From NCBI RefSeq assembly GCF_003935375.1, contig NZ_RHQM01000003.1, positions 284,451 to 348,450 of the forward strand: 64,000 nucleotides of DNA. The letters run 5' to 3'. Origin of the DNA: Stutzerimonas xanthomarina (GTDB lineage Bacteria; Pseudomonadota; Gammaproteobacteria; Pseudomonadales; Pseudomonadaceae). The translations under genes were made by a program, and so were the position numbers. Positions 9,554-18,022 of the stretch are shown one piece after another. Below the pieces are notes generated by a model, which saw nothing but the letters and a program-made list of their open reading frames with translations, searched no databases and was not told the origin of the DNA. The first letter of the stretch is position 1; each line of letters opens with the position of its first letter.

Positions 9554-10252
9554 ATGCTGCAAGTCCAGCAACTGCACCAGTACTACGGCGGCAGCCACAT
9601 CCTGCGCGGCCTTTCGTTCGAGGCGAAGGTCGGCGAAGTCACCTGCCTGCTCGGGCGCAACGGCGTCGGCAAAACCACCCTGCTCAAGTGCCTGATGGGC
9701 CTGATTCCGGCCAAGGAAGGCGCGGTGAACTGGGAGGGCAAGCCGATCACCGGCTTCAAGCCGCACCAGCGCGTGCACGCCGGCATCGCCTACGTGCCGC
9801 AGGGGCGCGAGATCTTCGGCCGCCTGACCGTCGAGGAAAACCTGCTGATGGGCCTGTCCCGCTTCAGCGCCAGCGAGGCCAAGGAAGTACCCGAGTTCAT
9901 CTACGAGCTGTTTCCGGTGCTCAAGGAAATGAAGCACCGCCGCGGCGGCGACCTCTCCGGTGGTCAGCAACAGCAACTGGCCATCGGCCGCGCGCTGGCT
10001 AGCAAGCCGCGCCTGCTGATCCTCGACGAACCCACCGAAGGCATCCAGCCTTCGGTAATCAAGGAGATCGGCGCGGTGATCAGGAAACTCGCCGCTCGCG
10101 GCGACATGGCGATCCTCCTGGTGGAGCAGTTCTACGACTTCGCCGCCGAGCTGGCCGACCAGTATCTGGTGATGAGCCGCGGCGAAATCATCCAGCAGGG
10201 GCGCGGCGAGACGATGGAGGCCGAAGGCATACGCGGGCTGGTCGCGATCTGA
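9554..10252 (+). CDS. urtE: Urea ABC transporter ATP-binding protein UrtE
   Basis: This 232-residue LivF-type ABC ATPase has Walker [10 protein letters not shown] near residue 36, signature LSGGQQQQ, Walker B LLILDEP followed by [13 protein letters not shown], and switch region [10 protein letters not shown]. The start at ATG 9554 is supported by GAAGGAG 7-13 bases upstream; an in-frame GTG at 9539 has no such site. It completes the five-gene urea importer. The 220-base gap to ureD appears to contain a new nitrogen-regulated promoter. Confidence 0.95.
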   Translation: MLQVQQLHQYYGGSHILRGLSFEAKVGEVTCLLGRNGVGKTTLLKCLMGLIPAKEGAVNWEGKPITGFKPHQRVHAGIAYVPQGREIFGRLTVEENLLMGLSRFSASEAKEVPEFIYELFPVLKEMKHRRGGDLSGGQQQQLAIGRALASKPRLLILDEPTEGIQPSVIKEIGAVIRKLAARGDMAILLVEQFYDFAAELADQYLVMSRGEIIQQGRGETMEAEGIRGLVAI

Positions 10253-10261
10253 TCGGAAGAA

Positions 10262-10278
10262 TGCACCAAAACGGCGCA
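10262..10278 (+). promoter_or_regulatory. Candidate NtrC binding site upstream of ureD
   Basis: TGCACCA-AAA-CGGCGCA matches the NtrC dyad TGCACCA-N3-TGGTGCA at 12 of 14 positions. Further GCACCA half-sites lie at about 10291 and 10401. It is about 160 bases upstream of the candidate -24 box. Confidence 0.45.
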
Positions 10279-10424
10279 TCAAAAGCTCAACGCACCAGCC
10301 CGAAGCACAAGAGCATCAGCCAGAGACGCCTGATCAGGACGCCAACTTGCGGCGGAAAGCGCTGCAGTGCCGAGCTATCAGGCCGCGCCACAGGACGACG
10401 CACCAGGGCAGCGCACAACAGGCA

Positions 10425-10440
10425 TGGCGATTGCTCTGCT
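10425..10440 (+). promoter_or_regulatory. Candidate sigma-54 promoter of ureD
   Basis: TGGCGATTGCTCTGCT has TGGC at -24 and TGCT at -12 with ten bases between GG and GC. The middle of the -24 box (GAT for ACG) is off consensus. Transcription would start near 10452, about 20 bases before the ureD ATG. Confidence 0.45.
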
Positions 10441-10472
10441 TTCCTGACCGACAGATCGAAAAGCCTGCGCCC

Positions 10473-11306
10473 ATGAACGCCCCTGCACCGCTGTTCACCC
10501 CCCACTGGCATGCCGAGCTCGAGCTCGGTTATGCGCTGTGCGCCGGCGCCACGCGGCCGGTGCTGCGTCGCCACAACGGGCCGCTGCGGGTGCAGAAGCA
10601 TCTCTACCCAGAGGGATCTGAGGTCTGTCAGCACATCATCGTGCACCCGCCGGGTGGCATTGCCGGCGGGGATCGGCTGGATATCAGCGCCTCGGTTGCC
10701 GCCGGTGCCTGGGCGCAGCTGACCAGCCCCGGTGCGGCCAAGTGGTATCGCGCAGTCGGCCCGGCGTTTCAGGACCTGCGCCTGCGCGTCGAAACCGGCG
10801 CCACGCTGGAATGGCTACCGCAGGAGACCATTGTCTACTCCGCGGCGCAGGCCGAGCTGAGCACGGTCATCGAGCTGGAAGGCGACGCGCGTCTGTTCTA
10901 CTGGGACGTGGTGGCGCTCGGCCGGCCGGCAGCAGGCGAGCGCTTCGACGCCGGGCATTTCCAGGCGCGCCTGGATATCCGCCGCGATGGTCAGCTCATC
11001 TGGCACGAACGCCAGCGCATCGCCGGCGGCGACGGCCTGCTGGATTCACCGATCGGCCTCGACGGGCGTTCGGTGTTTGCGACCCTGGTCGTCAGCGGCG
11101 AAATCGACGCTGAGCTGATGGAACGCTGCCGTGAACTACCCAGCCGCGTGCGTGGCGACCTGACCCAGCTGCCCGGCCTGGTGGTCGCGCGCTGTCTCGC
11201 GGACGAAGCGCTGCATGCGCGCGCCTGGCTGATCGACCTATGGCGGCTGTTGCGCCCTGAACTGCTGGGCCGCGAGGCGGTACCGCCACGAATCTGGAGT
11301 ACCTGA
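10473..11306 (+). CDS. ureD: Urease accessory protein UreD (UreH)
   Basis: This 277-residue protein is the UreD scaffold that binds apo-urease with UreF and UreG during nickel insertion. Family hallmarks are the early segment [18 protein letters not shown], the [14 protein letters not shown] motif near residue 60 and the [16 protein letters not shown] segment near residue 112. I chose the ATG at 10473 because it gives the usual length and starts just before [10 protein letters not shown]; the upstream in-frame extension would cross the candidate promoter. It is the first gene of the ureDA-acetyltransferase-ureBC group, followed by two palindromic repeats before ureA. Confidence 0.94.
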   Translation: MNAPAPLFTPHWHAELELGYALCAGATRPVLRRHNGPLRVQKHLYPEGSEVCQHIIVHPPGGIAGGDRLDISASVAAGAWAQLTSPGAAKWYRAVGPAFQDLRLRVETGATLEWLPQETIVYSAAQAELSTVIELEGDARLFYWDVVALGRPAAGERFDAGHFQARLDIRRDGQLIWHERQRIAGGDGLLDSPIGLDGRSVFATLVVSGEIDAELMERCRELPSRVRGDLTQLPGLVVARCLADEALHARAWLIDLWRLLRPELLGREAVPPRIWST

Positions 11307-11312
11307 ATGACC

Positions 11313-11345
11313 GGTGGGCAAGGCTGCGCCGTTGCCCACCCTACG
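11313..11345. repeat. GTAGGGTGG-type palindromic element
   Basis: A perfect 9-bp stem, GGTGGGCAA/TTGCCCACC, is followed by CTACG, six bases after the ureD stop. Confidence 0.7.
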
Positions 11346-11399
11346 CCGGCGCTTGCCAAGTGCCGCCCAATGATCGCTGCGTGGTCTCGGCCACGAGCC

Positions 11400-11430
11400 G
11401 GTGGATGTGAAAAGCGACATCCACCCTACG
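11400..11430. repeat. GTAGGGTGG-type palindromic element
   Basis: A perfect 9-bp stem, GGTGGATGT/ACATCCACC, is followed by CTACG. It lies directly before the ureA ribosome binding site and closely resembles the copy at 9434-9464. Confidence 0.7.
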
Positions 11431-11442
11431 ACTGGAGCTGTT

Positions 11443-11745
11443 ATGGATTTATCGCCGAGAGAAAAAGACAAGCTGCTGATCTTCACCGCCGGCCTGGTGG
11501 CCGAGCGCCGCCTGGCGCGCGGGTTGCAGCTCAACTACCCGGAAGCCATGGCCTACATTTCCGCGGCACTGCTCGAAGGCGCGCGCGACGGCCGAACGGT
11601 CGCCGAGCTGATGCACTTCGGCACCACCCTGCTCAGCCGCGAGCAGGTGATGGAAGGCGTGCCGGAGATGATCCCGGAGATCCAGGTCGAGGCCACCTTC
11701 CCGGATGGCACCAAGCTGGTCACCGTGCATCAACCTATTCCCTGA
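11443..11745 (+). CDS. ureA: Urease gamma subunit UreA
   Basis: This 100-residue protein is a full-length urease gamma subunit: it begins [20 protein letters not shown] and ends with [12 protein letters not shown], both typical. With UreB and UreC it builds the (UreABC)3 urease that hydrolyses urea to ammonia and carbamate. The ATG at 11443 has GGAG 8 bases upstream; the longer in-frame reading from 11401 runs through a palindromic repeat and is rejected. An acetyltransferase gene lies between ureA and ureB, as in P. aeruginosa. Confidence 0.97.
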   Translation: MDLSPREKDKLLIFTAGLVAERRLARGLQLNYPEAMAYISAALLEGARDGRTVAELMHFGTTLLSREQVMEGVPEMIPEIQVEATFPDGTKLVTVHQPIP

Positions 11746-11801
11746 AACGCGGGTCAATGTCTACTGCGAACGACCTTGAACCGCCTTTGAAGGAACTCAA
11801 C

Positions 11802-12311
11802 GTGCAGATACGCGACGCCCTGGACACCGACCTCGCAGGCATCCTGCGGATCTACAACGACGCGGTAGAGAACAGCACGGCAATCTGGAACGACCGGATC
11901 GTCGACCTCGACAACCGCCGCGCCTGGCTGGCCGAGCGCCACGATCAGGGTTACCCGGTGCTGGTGGCCATCGACGAGGGGGGCCAGGTGGCCGGCTACG
12001 CCTCGTTCGGCCCCTGGCGCCCGCATGACGGCTTTCGCCACACCGTGGAGAACTCGGTGTACGTGAGCCCCGACCACCGCGGCAGTGGCATCGGCCGCAG
12101 CCTGATGAAGGCGCTGATCGAGCGCGCCCGGATGCTCGAGAAGCACGTGATGGTCGCCTTTATCGAAAGCGAGAACCGCGCCTCGGTGCATATGCACCAG
12201 CAGCTCGGCTTCATCCACGTCGGCCAGATGCGTCAGGTCGGCTGCAAGTTCGGCCGCTGGCTGGACCTGACCATGATGCAACTGACCCTGAACAGGACGT
12301 CCCAACCATGA
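11802..12311 (+). CDS. PITA-like GNAT N-acetyltransferase (methionine sulfoximine/phosphinothricin type)
   Basis: This 169-residue GNAT protein has the phosphinothricin-acetyltransferase start [29 protein letters not shown] and the acetyl-CoA loop [17 protein letters not shown] near residue 103. It occupies the position of P. aeruginosa PA4866 (PITA), which acetylates methionine sulfoximine and methionine sulfone rather than phosphinothricin. I place the start at GTG 11802 because AGGAA lies 6 bases upstream. An ATG at 11757, giving 184 residues, is the alternative. Its stop overlaps the ureB start (ATGA), so it is translationally coupled into the urease operon. Substrate is inferred from homology and position. 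Confidence 0.88.
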   Translation: MQIRDALDTDLAGILRIYNDAVENSTAIWNDRIVDLDNRRAWLAERHDQGYPVLVAIDEGGQVAGYASFGPWRPHDGFRHTVENSVYVSPDHRGSGIGRSLMKALIERARMLEKHVMVAFIESENRASVHMHQQLGFIHVGQMRQVGCKFGRWLDLTMMQLTLNRTSQP

Positions 12312-12613
12312 TTCCCGGCGAATACCAGATCCAGGACGGCGAGATCGATCTCAACGCCGGCCGCCGCACCCTAACCCTCTGCGTGGCCAACAGCGGCGAC
12401 CGGCCGATCCAGGTCGGTTCGCACTACCACTTCTTCGAAACCAACGATGCGCTCACCTTCGACCGCGCCGCCACGCGCGGCATGCGTCTGAACATCCCGG
12501 CCGGCACCGCGGTGCGCTTCGAGCCGGGACAGAGCCGCGAGGTGGAACTGGTCGAGCTGGCCGGCGATCGCCGGGTGTTCGGTTTCGCCGGGCGAGTGAT
12601 GGGCGCGCTTTAA
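12308..12613 (+). CDS. ureB: Urease beta subunit UreB
   Basis: This 101-residue urease beta subunit begins [19 protein letters not shown] and contains the conserved [21 protein letters not shown] and [15 protein letters not shown] segments. The ATG overlaps the stop of the acetyltransferase gene. It is separated from ureC by 148 bases filled largely by an inverted CCCTCACCCC repeat, whereas ureB and ureC are usually almost contiguous. Confidence 0.97.
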   Translation: MIPGEYQIQDGEIDLNAGRRTLTLCVANSGDRPIQVGSHYHFFETNDALTFDRAATRGMRLNIPAGTAVRFEPGQSREVELVELAGDRRVFGFAGRVMGAL

Positions 12614-12616
12614 AAG

Positions 12617-12727
12617 CCCCTCACCCCAGCCCTCTCCCAAGGGGAGAGGGAGAAAAGCAGCCACCGCGACGGAATGGACCAACGCCGATCAGCCCCCTCT
12701 CCCTCCGGGAGAGGGTTGGGGTGAGGG
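12617..12727. repeat. Inverted CCCTCACCCC / GGGGTGAGGG repeat between ureB and ureC
   Basis: CCCCTCACCCCAGCCCTCTC on the left and the complementary GAGAGGGTTGGGGTGAGGG on the right enclose about 70 bases. Each arm also carries a small inner hairpin (CTCTCCC-GGGAGAGG type). This is the common dispersed palindrome family of pseudomonads and xanthomonads. In the transcript it could form one long stem between ureB and ureC. Confidence 0.8.
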
Positions 12728-12761
12728 CAGAGCCAATACAGGGACCGACCAAGGAGCCCCG

Positions 12762-14462
12762 ATGAAGATCAGCAGACAAGCCTACGCCGATATGTTCGGC
12801 CCCACCGTCGGCGACAAGGTACGCCTGGCCGATACCGAGCTATGGATCGAGGTCGAAAAGGACTTCACCACTTACGGCGAGGAAGTGAAGTTCGGCGGCG
12901 GCAAGGTGATCCGTGACGGCATGGGCCAGGGCCAGCTGTGCGCCGCCGACGTGGTCGACACGCTGATCACCAATGCGCTGATCCTCGACCACTGGGGCAT
13001 CGTCAAGGCTGACGTCGGCCTCAAGGATGGCCGCATCGCCGCCATCGGCAAGGCCGGCAACCCGGACATCCAGCCGGACGTGACCATCGCCATCGGCGCC
13101 GCGACGGAAGTCATCGCAGGGGAAGGCATGATCCTCACCGCCGGCGGCATCGACTCGCATATCCACTTCATCTGCCCGCAGCAGATCGAAGAAGCCTTGA
13201 TGAGCGGCGTCACCACCATGATCGGCGGCGGCACCGGGCCGGCCACCGGGACCAACGCCACCACGGTCACGCCCGGCCCCTGGCATATGGCGCGCATGCT
13301 GCAGGCCGCCGATGCCTTCCCGATGAACATCGGCTTCACCGGCAAGGGCAACGCCTCGCTGCCCGAGCCGCTGATCGAGCAGGTCAAGGCCGGCGCCATC
13401 GGCCTCAAGCTGCACGAAGACTGGGGCACCACGCCGGCGGCCATCGACAACTGCCTGAACGTGGCGGACCAGTACGACGTGCAGGTGGCGATCCATACCG
13501 ACACGCTGAACGAATCGGGCTTCGTCGAGACGACCCTCGGCGCGTTCAAGGGCCGCACCATCCACACCTACCACACCGAGGGTGCCGGTGGCGGCCACGC
13601 GCCGGACATCATCAAGGCCTGCGGCTTCCCAAACGTGCTGCCCAGCTCGACCAACCCGACGCGGCCGTTCACCCGCAACACCATCGACGAGCATCTGGAC
13701 ATGCTCATGGTCTGCCACCACCTCGATCCGAGCATCGCCGAGGACGTGGCCTTCGCCGAGAGCCGGATTCGCCGCGAGACGATTGCGGCCGAAGACATCC
13801 TCCACGACCTCGGTGCCTTCTCGATGATCAGCTCCGACAGTCAGGCCATGGGCCGCGTCGGTGAAGTGATCACCCGCACCTGGCAGACCGCCGACAAGAT
13901 GAAGAAGCAGCGCGGCGCCCTGCCCGGCGACGGCGCGGGCAACGACAACTTCCGCGCCAAACGCTACATCGCCAAGTACACCATCAACCCGGCGATTACC
14001 CACGGCGTCAGCCACGAGGTGGGCTCGATCGAAGTGGGCAAGTGGGCCGACCTGGTGCTCTGGCGCCCAGCGTTCTTCGGCGTCAAGCCGACGCTGATCC
14101 TCAAGGGCGGCGCCATTGCCGCGAGCCTGATGGGCGACGCCAACGCCTCGATCCCGACGCCGCAGCCGGTGCACTACCGGCCGATGTTCGCCAGTTACGG
14201 CGGTTCGCTGCACGCGTCGAGCTTCACCTTCATCAGCCAGGCCGCCTTCGAGGCCGGCGTGCCGGAACAGCTGGGACTGAAGAAGAAGATCGGCGTGGTC
14301 CGGGGTTGCCGTCAGGTGCAGAAGAAGGACCTGATCCACAACGACTACACGCCGGACATCCAGGTCGACCCGCAGAACTATCAGGTGCGCGCCGATGGCC
14401 AGCTGCTCTGGTGCGAGCCGGCCGAAGTGCTGCCGATGGCGCAGCGCTACTTTCTGTTCTGA
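12762..14462 (+). CDS. ureC: Urease alpha subunit UreC (catalytic)
   Basis: This 566-residue catalytic subunit carries the complete dinickel site: His133 and His135 (in [12 protein letters not shown]), the Lys216 that is carbamylated (GLKLHEDWG), His245 and His271 as further ligands, and Asp359 ([13 protein letters not shown]). The flap cysteine and histidine are present as Cys318-His319 (MVCHHLDP). Numbering is one less than in Klebsiella urease. Nothing is missing, so an active enzyme is expected once UreDEFG load nickel. The stop is followed by a strong hairpin terminator at 14506-14539. The accessory genes ureEFGJ lie 7 kb further on. Confidence 0.98.
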   Translation: MKISRQAYADMFGPTVGDKVRLADTELWIEVEKDFTTYGEEVKFGGGKVIRDGMGQGQLCAADVVDTLITNALILDHWGIVKADVGLKDGRIAAIGKAGNPDIQPDVTIAIGAATEVIAGEGMILTAGGIDSHIHFICPQQIEEALMSGVTTMIGGGTGPATGTNATTVTPGPWHMARMLQAADAFPMNIGFTGKGNASLPEPLIEQVKAGAIGLKLHEDWGTTPAAIDNCLNVADQYDVQVAIHTDTLNESGFVETTLGAFKGRTIHTYHTEGAGGGHAPDIIKACGFPNVLPSSTNPTRPFTRNTIDEHLDMLMVCHHLDPSIAEDVAFAESRIRRETIAAEDILHDLGAFSMISSDSQAMGRVGEVITRTWQTADKMKKQRGALPGDGAGNDNFRAKRYIAKYTINPAITHGVSHEVGSIEVGKWADLVLWRPAFFGVKPTLILKGGAIAASLMGDANASIPTPQPVHYRPMFASYGGSLHASSFTFISQAAFEAGVPEQLGLKKKIGVVRGCRQVQKKDLIHNDYTPDIQVDPQNYQVRADGQLLWCEPAEVLPMAQRYFLF

Positions 14463-14505
14463 GCTTCACGGACAGCGCGGCAGCCGACAAGCCGCAGCGC
14501 CAGCG

Positions 14506-14539
14506 AAAAGCCCAGGCTTGTCCGCAAGCCTGGGCTTTT
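14506..14539 (+). terminator. Rho-independent terminator after ureC
   Basis: AAAAGCCCAGGCTTG and its exact complement CAAGCCTGGGCTTTT flank a TCCG loop, giving a 15-bp stem with built-in A and T runs. It is well placed to end the ureDABC transcript and would work on both strands. Confidence 0.85.
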
Positions 14540-14574
14540 CATATCCGTGCCCCCGCTCCCGGCCGACACTGATG

Positions 14575-14589
14575 GCACCGCCCTGGTGC
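14575..14589 (+). promoter_or_regulatory. Candidate NtrC binding site upstream of the NCS1 permease
   Basis: GCACCG-CCC-TGGTGC differs from the NtrC dyad GCACCA-N3-TGGTGC at a single position. It is about 200 bases upstream of a candidate sigma-54 promoter. Confidence 0.5.
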
Positions 14590-14671
14590 GCTACGTCTTT
14601 TGAGTGCATACCCGCGATGCATCCGCAAAGTCGAACGGCAATGAATTTCTGATCTGAAATTCGCATCAATC

Positions 14672-14681
14672 TTGTATACAA
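14672..14681. promoter_or_regulatory. Perfect dyad TTGTATACAA, possible GntR-family operator
   Basis: TTGTATACAA is a perfect palindrome in an AT-rich patch about 150 bases before the permease ATG. A partial copy, TGCATACAAA, occurs at 14791-14800, over the candidate -12 element. Such TGTATACA-centred dyads are bound by many FadR/HutC-type GntR regulators. No GntR gene lies in the window. Confidence 0.4.
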
Positions 14682-14778
14682 ATTATCCCGCACGATGCCT
14701 CGGAGCGCCTAGACTCGAGGCATCGGGCGCAACCGCCTCAGTGATCGTCGCCTGATAATTCGCGAGCTCTGTCGTACG

Positions 14779-14795
14779 CGGAACAAGAACTGCAT
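14779..14795 (+). promoter_or_regulatory. Candidate sigma-54 promoter of the NCS1 permease
   Basis: CGGAACAAGAACTGCAT has GG and GC separated by ten bases and a good TGCAT -12 box; the -24 box (CGGAACA) is weak. The start point would be near 14804, about 25 bases before the ATG at 14830. Confidence 0.35.
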
Positions 14796-14829
14796 ACAAA
14801 AATCCACAGTCTTGCTCAGAGCGCATCCC

Positions 14830-16302
14830 ATGAATCACGACGACTTTCAGATCAAGCAGATCGACCCCAGTCTCTATAACGCGGATCTCGCGCCGCTCCC
14901 CCCGGCTGAACGTAAATGGGGCTGGTTCGAGATCTTCAACGTGTGGTCCAACGACATACAGAGTCTGTTCGGCTACACGCTGGCCGCCACGCTTTTCATC
15001 AGCTACGGGCTCAATGGCTGGGCGGTTCTGACGGGTATCGTCCTGGCCGGCTTCATCGTGATGGGGCTGGTGCACCTCACCGGAAAACCGAGTGTGAAGT
15101 ACGGCATTCCGTTCCCCGTCATGGCGCGGGCGAGCATGGGCGTACGCGGCGCTAACTTTCCGGCGGTCGTCCGCGGCATCGTCGCGATCTTCTGGTATGG
15201 CGTGCAGACCTACTTTGCCTCGACTGCCGTTGCGCTGCTGCTCCGGGCCTTCATGGGCACCGATCCACAGGCGGCGACACTGCTCGGCCTGACTGCCATC
15301 GACTGGGCCGCCTACGTGATGGTCTGCGTGTTTCAGGTAGCGCTGTTCGTTCGCGGCGTCGACTGGGTAACGCGCTTTCTCAACTGGGCCGGCCCGCTGG
15401 TCTACCTGGTGATGATCGTGCTGATGATCGCCATCTGGTATCAGGCCGGCCCGAGCCTGCTGGGTGCCCTTGGCGACATTTTCAGCGGCAGCGGCGAACA
15501 TGCCGGCGGTCCGATTGCAGCATTCGCGGCAGTGGTCGGCACCATGGTCGCCTACTTTGCCGCGGTGGTAATCAACTACGGCGATTTCGCCCGCTTCGTG
15601 AAAGACGAGCGGCAGATGCGCATCGGTAATTTCTTCGGCCTGCCTGTGAGCCTGGCGGTTTTCTCGATGATCGCGCTGGTGATCACCGCCGGCACCGTGG
15701 TCGTATTCGGAGAGACGCTGACCAACCCGACCGACATCGTGGCACGCATCGACAATGTCACCCTGACGGTGGTCGCCGCGATCACCTTCTTCGCCGCTAC
15801 GGTGGGCATCAACCTGGTCGCCAACTTCATCCCTCCGGCCTACGACATCGCCAACCTGGCCCCCGCCAGGATCAGCGCCCGGACCGGTGGCTTCATCACT
15901 GCCGCCATCGCCTTTTTCATCGGCGCGCTGTGGGTGGCCTTCATCAGCGAAGTGGGCATCGCCGCCTTTGTCGATACGCTGGGCGCGGCGCTGGCGCCGC
16001 TGTACGGCATCATCGTGGCGGACTACTACCTGGTCCGGCGTCAGCGTCTGGATGTACAGCAGCTGTTCTGCGCCGAACGTACCGGCATCTACCACTTCAA
16101 CGCTGGCTGGAACCGCAAGGCAATGATCGCGTTCGGTGTGAGTGCCGTGTTCTCCGTGGCCTCGGTATGGACGCCCGGACTGGAGAGCCTGTCCGGTTTC
16201 GCCTGGCTGCTGGGCGCACTGTTTGGCGGGACGCTGCACTATGTGCTGATGCGCAGGCAGCCCCTTCTTGTCACCCCGGTACAACCCGCGCCGCTGGGGT
16301 GA
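14830..16302 (+). CDS. NCS1 family nucleobase/allantoin:cation symporter
   Basis: This 490-residue membrane protein belongs to the NCS1 family (cytosine, uracil, allantoin, hydantoin or purine permeases). It has about twelve hydrophobic segments and the family signature region FNVWSNDIQSLFGY near residue 38, with GKPSVKYGIPFPVMARASMG near residue 95. The substrate cannot be fixed by eye, but its place between urease genes and its candidate NtrC/sigma-54 promoter point to a nitrogen-containing base or ureide. I chose the ATG at 14830; an upstream TTG reading adds six residues. It is followed 66 bases later by an orphan histidine kinase on the same strand. Confidence 0.9.
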   Translation: MNHDDFQIKQIDPSLYNADLAPLPPAERKWGWFEIFNVWSNDIQSLFGYTLAATLFISYGLNGWAVLTGIVLAGFIVMGLVHLTGKPSVKYGIPFPVMARASMGVRGANFPAVVRGIVAIFWYGVQTYFASTAVALLLRAFMGTDPQAATLLGLTAIDWAAYVMVCVFQVALFVRGVDWVTRFLNWAGPLVYLVMIVLMIAIWYQAGPSLLGALGDIFSGSGEHAGGPIAAFAAVVGTMVAYFAAVVINYGDFARFVKDERQMRIGNFFGLPVSLAVFSMIALVITAGTVVVFGETLTNPTDIVARIDNVTLTVVAAITFFAATVGINLVANFIPPAYDIANLAPARISARTGGFITAAIAFFIGALWVAFISEVGIAAFVDTLGAALAPLYGIIVADYYLVRRQRLDVQQLFCAERTGIYHFNAGWNRKAMIAFGVSAVFSVASVWTPGLESLSGFAWLLGALFGGTLHYVLMRRQPLLVTPVQPAPLG

Positions 16303-16368
16303 GCGTCGCTGCAAACGAGGCCGGGCATGCTAGAGTGTCCGGCCTTTTTCATCGCTCAGGGCCTTGCG

Positions 16369-17553
16369 ATGGTGCGAACCCTCCTCGACGACCTGCTCAC
16401 GGTGCAGCGTATCAGTGCCGTGCCGGCCATCCTGCAGGTCCTCAGCGAAACGACCGGCCTGCGCTTCGCTGCAGTTGCCCGCGTTACCGAGACGAACTGG
16501 ACCGCCTGTGCCGTGTTCGATCGTATCGAGTTCGGCCTGAAGGTCGGCGGGCAACTCGACGTGACCACCACCCTGTGCAGCGAGATTCACGCCTCCCATC
16601 AGCCGATCATCATCAGCCAGGTCAGCGCCGATCCGGACTACTGCCACCATCACACGCCGCAGATCTATGGGTTCGAAAGCTACATCTCGGTCCCGGTGCT
16701 GCGCGCCGATGGCAGCTTCTTCGGCACGCTCTGCGCGCTGGACCCGCTACCCCGCGACCTGTCCAGCCCGGCGACGCGCGCAATGTTCGAATCCTTCGCC
16801 CGTCTGCTGACCCTGCAGCTCGATGCCGAGGAGCAGCAGCAGAGCACGCGCGCCGCGCTGGCCGACGAGCGCCTCACCGGCCACCAGCGCGAACAGTTCA
16901 TCGCCCTGCTCGGCCACGACCTGCGTACCCCGCTGGCCTCGATCCAGGCGGCCAGCGACCTGCTGCTGCGCCGCTCGACGGAAGCCGGCACCCAGCAACT
17001 GGCCGAGCACGTGCGCACCGCCAGCCAGCGTGCCTCGCGCATGGTGGATGACCTGCTGGATTTCGCCCGCGGTCAGCTGGGCAACGGCATTCCGCTGAAC
17101 TGGACGACGCCACCGGAGCTCAATCGCACGCTGCGCCAGGTGACCGACGAGCTGCGCAATGCGCATCCGCGACGGGTGCTGCTCGAGCGGCTGTCGCCGC
17201 TGGAGATGTTCGAGTGCGATCCGGACCGCATCGCGCAGCTGCTCGCCAACCTGATCACCAACGCGCTGCATCACGGCGCCAGCACCGGCCCGGTGATCGT
17301 GACGGCGCAGACCGACAACGGGAATTTCGAACTCGCCGTGCACAACCGCGGCACGCCGATTGCGGCCGAACACCTCGAGCGGCTGTTCCAGCCCTACTGG
17401 CAGGACCAGGGAGGCTCCAGCCGAGGAGGCCTGGGGCTCGGCCTGTTCATCGTCGACCAGATCGCCCGTGCCCACGGCGGCAGCATGCGTGTCAGTTCCA
17501 GTGCCGAAGCGGGCACCACCTTCACCTTCTGTATGCCGATCCGCCGCGATTGA
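16369..17553 (+). CDS. GAF-domain sensor histidine kinase (orphan)
   Basis: This 394-residue cytoplasmic-looking kinase has an N-terminal GAF domain (about residues 10-150, with SYISVPVLRADGSFFGTLCALD), a HisKA dimerisation domain with His183 in GHDLRTPLASI, and a C-terminal HATPase domain (ANLITNALHHG as the N box, GGLGLGLFIVDQIARAHGG as the G2 box). It has no membrane segment or receiver domain. No response regulator is adjacent, so its partner lies elsewhere. Its GAF domain contains CSEIHASHQPIIISQVSADPDYCHHH, which is Cys/His rich and could bind a cofactor or metal (inference). The start at ATG 16369 is preceded by CAGGG. Its stop abuts that of the convergent zinc-finger gene with no gap. 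Confidence 0.9.
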   Translation: MVRTLLDDLLTVQRISAVPAILQVLSETTGLRFAAVARVTETNWTACAVFDRIEFGLKVGGQLDVTTTLCSEIHASHQPIIISQVSADPDYCHHHTPQIYGFESYISVPVLRADGSFFGTLCALDPLPRDLSSPATRAMFESFARLLTLQLDAEEQQQSTRAALADERLTGHQREQFIALLGHDLRTPLASIQAASDLLLRRSTEAGTQQLAEHVRTASQRASRMVDDLLDFARGQLGNGIPLNWTTPPELNRTLRQVTDELRNAHPRRVLLERLSPLEMFECDPDRIAQLLANLITNALHHGASTGPVIVTAQTDNGNFELAVHNRGTPIAAEHLERLFQPYWQDQGGSSRGGLGLGLFIVDQIARAHGGSMRVSSSAEAGTTFTFCMPIRRD

Positions 17554-17820
17554 TCAACGCAGCTGGCTGTCCTTGCTACCGCGACGGTTGTAGCCGCTGA
17601 ACCTGGCATCTTCCTTGTCCTGCTCGGCCTGGCACTTGATGCACAGCCTGACGCCGGGCACTGCCTGGCGCCGCGCTTCGGGAATGGCCGCGCCGCACTC
17701 CTCGCAATGCTTGAGGCTCTCCCCGCGGGCGAGCTTGCTGCGGGCGCGCTGCACTGCGTCTTCGACGGTACTGTCGATCTGCTCCTGGACGGCACCGTCA
17801 CCTGCCCAACCTGTAGCCAT
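17554..17820 (-). CDS. DksA/TraR-type C4 zinc finger protein (YbiI-like)
   Basis: This small 88-residue protein has a C-terminal four-cysteine zinc finger, CEECGAAIPEARR then LCIKCQAEQD, as in the DksA/TraR/YbiI group. It lacks the long coiled coil of DksA; its N-terminal half is a short helix (VQEQIDSTVEDAVQRARSKL). The start at 17820 is preceded by GGGAGGTGA, a strong ribosome binding site; a longer in-frame reading adds 15 residues without such a site. Short DksA-like proteins can bind the RNA polymerase secondary channel, but that is not shown for this one. Confidence 0.88.
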   Translation of the reverse strand: MATGWAGDGAVQEQIDSTVEDAVQRARSKLARGESLKHCEECGAAIPEARRQAVPGVRLCIKCQAEQDKEDARFSGYNRRGSKDSQLR

Positions 17821-18022
17821 GCTCACCTCCCGCATCGGCTTGATGCTGTTCTGCTTTGGAGTCATTGCGCGGGCGGATGCTCACCCCAGGCGATACCGCC
17901 CATCGAATGACGCCGGGCAATCGACGGATGGCGCTGCCCGAGCAGCACAGTCGCCTATCCTGCCCCGGTTCACGCCGACGGCTCAGCGCCTCGGGCATTT
18001 GCGAACCGGCAGGGCAGCCAGC

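Noticed and set aside
12840..14339. 499-codon minus-strand open frame
   Set aside because: It is antisense to ureC, whose active-site residues are all present in the plus-strand frame.
14683..16314. 543-codon minus-strand open frame
   Set aside because: It is the antisense shadow of the NCS1 permease, rich in His, Asp and Gln, with no domain.
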